A DNA stretch of 64,000 bases from assembly GCA_038049695.1 (NCBI GenBank), contig CP142452.1, forward strand, positions 93,255,501-93,319,500, given 5' to 3'. Shown one piece after another: positions 60,286-64,000 of this stretch. How positions within the stretch are numbered: position 1 is the first letter of the stretch; each line of letters begins with the position of its first letter. The notes below the pieces were generated by a model. The model saw only the letters and a list, made by a program, of their open reading frames with translations, had not been told where the DNA came from and did not search any database. A program made the translations under genes and the position numbers. The DNA comes from Cinnamomum chago (taxonomy: Eukaryota > Streptophyta > Magnoliopsida > Laurales > Lauraceae).

Positions 60286-61098
60286 AAAAAATAGATTAGG
60301 TGACCACCATACCGAAAAGATAATTTTAGGTGCCTTTGCACCAAAACAGTCATTTTGTTCAAAAACGTTTTTTTTTTTTTTTTAACATTCTCTACTAGGG
60401 TCCCTATCAACCTTCATTTGCAATGTTAATGGTTAATTGAGACCCTACGGTCCATTATAATCTTCACAAAACTCTCATTTACTTTCCTTGTAGGGTTTCA
60501 ATGGATATTTATTTTATTTGTAATGTTAAAGGTTTCTATCGACCATGCAGTTGTATATTTATAAATGCACGAAACTCATCCCTCATTCCCGGTTCTTTGG
60601 AAACAACAACGACTTGCTTCCCCTCTATAGGATATTCTCACATTTTGAAGACCGTTAAATCCACATATCGTTGTTTGGTGAAGAATATTATACTATTCTT
60701 TGGGGCAGATCAATGGAAAGGTAGAGTTTGTACTTAGCCCTAAAACACGATTTTTTACTTTTCAAAAACCCTTTTCATAATTCCTAATTCCATGTCACCA
60801 TGGTTTGATGGAGGACCGCAGGAACCACTATAAATACACTTAGTAGCTAATGTGGACTCGTAGTCAATACTGAGGAAGAAGAAATAAATAAATAAATAAA
60901 AGGGCTTCTAAGCCCTAAAATATATGAATAGGTGGAACACAAGGTTGCTAGGGACCTTTAACATTAAAAAAAAAAAATAGGAACTTTAGTATAGAATGTT
61001 AAAACAAAATTATGTTTTCGAACAAAATAATTGATTTGATGCAAATGCACTTAATTAACTTGTAGATATGGTGGTCAACTAATCTATTTTTTCACGTA
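60286..61098. mobile_element. Imperfect inverted-repeat element (MITE-like), about 0.8 kb
   Basis: GGAAAAAATAGATTAGGTGACC near 60283-60304 pairs with GGTCAACTAATCTATTTTTTC near 61071-61091. The inverted similarity continues about 130 bp inward, through GTGCCTTTGCACCAAA / TTTGATGCAAATGCAC, and ends in A- or T-runs. No coding region inside is convincing, and target duplications were not found. Confidence 0.6.
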
Positions 61099-62006
61099 AA
61101 ATCCTCATCTCAAAACGTTCATGGCAAAAAGGCATTCTAAAATCCACAATTATGAGAATCTTGATAGCAAAAAAGGCCAAAGTGTGTAAATTTTCTCCCA
61201 TCCAAGTCCCAATCAAATAGAAAATTGAGAATTTCCAAGTACAGCAACTCCATTCATATCAAAGACTTCCAACAAGAGGCAATCCTATTAAAAAAAATGC
61301 TCTCAACCTAACCGAATGTCACGTGAGCACCATCAATTCAAACCCCTTTACCTTTATACTCACTCCTTCCATCTCCTTCAATGAATTGACGTACGCCCAA
61401 AACACTCAATCAACTATTATTCACCATGGGATTGAAATTTTAATAAAACAATACGCTCAAAACCATTAATTTTGACACATGCGGAAAATCCGAAAAAATA
61501 AGTCTTGAATAGCATCATGAGAAAATCATGCCCTTAGAATAAGATTTTTTATATATATACAAGGGATAATAATTAGCTATATCTGAGGACATGAATGAAT
61601 GGAAAATAATAAAAGTATCTACAATCAAAGAAGACATTATACAACTTAATTTAATGAATCACAGTTATTAACCCTTAATCAATTATAAACTACTAAAGAA
61701 GGATGTCATAGTCACCTCATTACATATGCATTTACAGTGCACCCCAAAAACACATGAATGAATGGATGAATGGAAAATTTTGGTCAAAGTAGGAATCAGT
61801 ATGCATCCATCCCCAATTCCCCATCCCACTCCCACAACCAAGATTTCCATTAACTTTTTTTTTTTTATTATTAATATATAAAATCACAATCTGACCGAGG
61901 ACTAGTGAAATCCACATGTCTTCAATCCTAGCCATCCAACCCCATCCCATTCTTCCATGTTTGCGGCCTGTATCATCCCATCCGTCCATCTCTTCAAGGA
62001 CATAAA
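61099..62006. other. Intergenic DNA upstream of the BIR gene
   Basis: No gene or element was recognised. The homology with the truncated BIR copy begins only at about 62007. Confidence 0.4.
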
Positions 62007-62544
62007 ATTCCAGTACAACGACTTCATGGATTCTTCCGATGACCACCGGTCGGGGTGAGTAATGACTTGGCTATGTATGATAAATATCTGTTTTCTAATC
62101 CGTCCATTTGATACCCCACCAATTGGATGGTCCAGATCACCCGATGATGCTGCCACGTGGTAGATAAAAGATAGAGGTGAAAGAAGACAACCTGACCATG
62201 ACGAACCAGAGAGACTAAATATGCACTCAATTGGAAGTCAATGGCTGCTGCTATTGTGCTCCTCCCTCAGCTAACGTGCACCTTTCAGGATCCGATCAAA
62301 CAGATATTCTCTTCTTCTTCTTCTTCTTCTTTCTTCCTTCAATCCAACGAGTAGAAACCCTAGCTTTTCTTCTCCCTCATCTTCTTCTTCTTCGTGTTCT
62401 TCTTTCAATTCAACGAGCAAAAAACCCTAGCTTTTCTTCTTCTTCTTCTTCTTCCTCTTCCAATTCGACAAGTAGAAACCCTATTTCCCTTTTTAGTCTT
62501 CCTTTTTTACTTCCAGCTCGACGAGGAGAAACCCTAGCGCAGCC
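62007..62544 (+). promoter_or_regulatory. BIR gene promoter and telo-box leader
   Basis: A G-box CACGTG lies at 62154-62159. Four telo-boxes AAACCCTA lie at 62355, 62422, 62476 and 62529, each in a repeated unit starting CAAYNCGACRAG-like and separated by CTT-rich DNA. The last unit ends 8 bp before the start codon. The two W-box cores of the truncated copy are missing here (GACTTGGC in place of GACTTGAC). The transcription start is unknown. Confidence 0.6.
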
Positions 62545-64000
62545 ATGGCGAGAGGAAGAACACGGCAAAGCGAGAAGAAGGGGATCTGCAATCAGATCTA
62601 CGCAATCATCTTCTTCTGCTACATCGCAGCTGCCGTTGTCGCGGAAGACGACGTCCGCTGCCTCCAAGGAGTGAAATCAATAGATTCGCAGAACAAGCTC
62701 GACTGGAATTTCTCGAACAGCACCGTCGGATTTATCTGCCACTTCGTCGGCGCCACCTGCTGGAACGAGAAGGAGAACCGGCTGATCGATCTCCGCCTCC
62801 CGGGAATGGGACTCTCTGGTGAGATCCCGAGCTCCTTGCAGTACTGCAAGAGCATGAACACGCTCGATCTATCCAACAACGCCTTGACCGGAGCGATCCC
62901 CACCGAGATCTGTGATTGGCTGCCGTATCTCGTCAATCTGGATTTATCCAGTAACCGCTTCTCCGGGCCGATTCCGCCGGAGCTCTTCAACTGCAAGTAC
63001 CTCAACACGCTCCGTCTCAACGACAACGAGCTTTCTGGAAATATCCCCTACCAGCTCTCCCGCCTCAACCGCCTCAAGAAGCTCTCCGTCGCCAACAACC
63101 ACCTCTCCGGCACGATACCGGCCTTCCTCTCCGAATTCGAACCGGCGGACTTTGAGGGCAACGACCTCTGCGGTGACCCGCTCGGATCGAACTGCGGCGG
63201 CGGGCTGCGCAAGACGAGCCTCATCATCATCATCGCCGCCGGGGTGTTCGGCGCCGCGGTGTCACTGCTGCTGGGATTCGCTCTCTGGTGGTGGTGCTTC
63301 TTCCGATCCAGCCGCAAGGGGCGGGCGGCTTGGGCCGATGGAGACAGCAGCTGGGCGGAGAAGCTTAGAGCTTACAAGCTCATCCAGGTTACTTTGTTCC
63401 AGAAGCCGATTGTAAAGATCAAGCTGGCAGATTTAATGGCAGCTACGAATAATTTCGACCCTGATAACATCATCTTCTCCAGTAGGACAGGGACTTCCTA
63501 CCGGGCAATTCTGGCCGATGGGTCTGCGCTAGCGATTAAGCGGCTCCACACCTGTAAGATCTCAGAGAAACAATTCTGCGCGGAGATGAACAGATTGGGG
63601 CAGCAGCTTCGGCACCCCAATTTGGTGCCTTTGCTGGGTTACTGTGTTGCTGGGGAGGAGAAGCTGTTGGTTTACAAGCACATGCCCAATGGGACTCTGT
63701 CTTCTGTGTTGCACAAGGGCGATCCTGTCACGGGTTCCAAGGAATGTGATCAATTGGATTGGCAGACAAGGCTTAAGATTGGCATTGGTGCTGCCCGTGG
63801 GCTTGCTTGGCTGCACCATAGCTTCCAGCTGCCATACCTTCACCAGAACATAAGCTCCAATGCCATTCTCCTTGATGAAGACTATGAATCCCGAATCACG
63901 GATTTTGGCCTGGCAAGGCTCATGAACTCAGCAGATACCAATGGTGGAAGTACTCTCATTAATGGGGACTTTGGAGATTTTGGATATGTCGCGCCAGAGT
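62545..64000 (+). CDS. BIR2/BIR3-like LRR receptor pseudokinase, 3' end outside window
   Basis: The first 485 codons are visible and open. The start ATG sits in GCAGCCATGGCG. Order: signal peptide (1-33), LRR N-cap from EDDVRCLQ, about five LRRs, membrane helix (about 225-253), juxtamembrane VTLFQKPIVKIKLADLMAA, then the kinase-homology domain. The glycine loop is degenerate (SSRTGTSY). The ATP lysine is kept (ALAIKRL, Lys332). The catalytic HRD is replaced by HQN (433-435), and DFG is kept (453-455). This set marks the BIR2/BIR3 pseudokinases, which bind BAK1 at the plasma membrane and limit immune complex formation. An extra Gln stands in GQQLRHPNL. No intron is seen. Confidence 0.9.
   Translation, partial: MARGRTRQSEKKGICNQIYAIIFFCYIAAAVVAEDDVRCLQGVKSIDSQNKLDWNFSNSTVGFICHFVGATCWNEKENRLIDLRLPGMGLSGEIPSSLQYCKSMNTLDLSNNALTGAIPTEICDWLPYLVNLDLSSNRFSGPIPPELFNCKYLNTLRLNDNELSGNIPYQLSRLNRLKKLSVANNHLSGTIPAFLSEFEPADFEGNDLCGDPLGSNCGGGLRKTSLIIIIAAGVFGAAVSLLLGFALWWWCFFRSSRKGRAAWADGDSSWAEKLRAYKLIQVTLFQKPIVKIKLADLMAATNNFDPDNIIFSSRTGTSYRAILADGSALAIKRLHTCKISEKQFCAEMNRLGQQLRHPNLVPLLGYCVAGEEKLLVYKHMPNGTLSSVLHKGDPVTGSKECDQLDWQTRLKIGIGAARGLAWLHHSFQLPYLHQNISSNAILLDEDYESRITDFGLARLMNSADTNGGSTLINGDFGDFGYVAPE

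Overview
The window looks like nuclear DNA of a flowering plant: genes with many introns and TTTGCAG-type acceptors, an AT-rich background, several generations of nested retroelements, an endogenous pararetrovirus fossil, and plant-type genes. Exact species cannot be read from the sequence; a large-genome woody lineage is a guess. No tRNA, rRNA or CRISPR array was seen.

Two host genes are well supported. The first is a 12-exon isopentenyl phosphate kinase (IPK) gene on the + strand (42709-51987, 354 aa), an enzyme linked to the mevalonate pathway. The second is a BIR2/BIR3-like LRR receptor pseudokinase at the right edge (62545 to beyond 64000). Each has a broken relative here: an inverted IPK copy with exons 6-12 only (27664-35456, minus strand), and a 5' copy of the BIR gene that ends just after the membrane span (10665-11444). 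A decayed FAR1-related (FRS) transposase-type gene lies at 2652-4615.

Layout. 1-10 kb: a probable LTR leader, tandem repeats, the FRS pseudogene with a hAT MITE inside it, one unrecognised terminal exon and a second hAT MITE. 10.1-11.4 kb: truncated BIR copy. 11.44-16.63 kb: caulimovirid fossil interrupted by solo LTR B1. 16.65-35.61 kb: inverted copy of the IPK 3' half and downstream DNA, opened by an L1 LINE that is itself split by LTR A (which contains LTR B2) and by LTR C; a full-length Copia element sits in pseudogene intron 6. 35.6-42.7 kb: unique DNA with a fold-back element, LINE and SINE. 42.7-52 kb: IPK gene. 52-58.8 kb: its downstream flank, opened by an insertion that carries LTR B3. 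58.8-62 kb: gene-free. 62-64 kb: BIR gene.

The most unusual signals are: (i) arrays of short GGTCGACC-centred stem-loops at the same relative place in long solo LTRs of different families; (ii) a 45-codon acidic ORF kept without indels and with a run of synonymous changes in two LTR copies; (iii) the two half-sites of one hAT insertion found 14.4 kb apart at duplication/inversion joints; (iv) a BIR ectodomain-plus-membrane protein without kinase, with a leader made of telo-box repeats; (v) duplicated blocks of two different ages.
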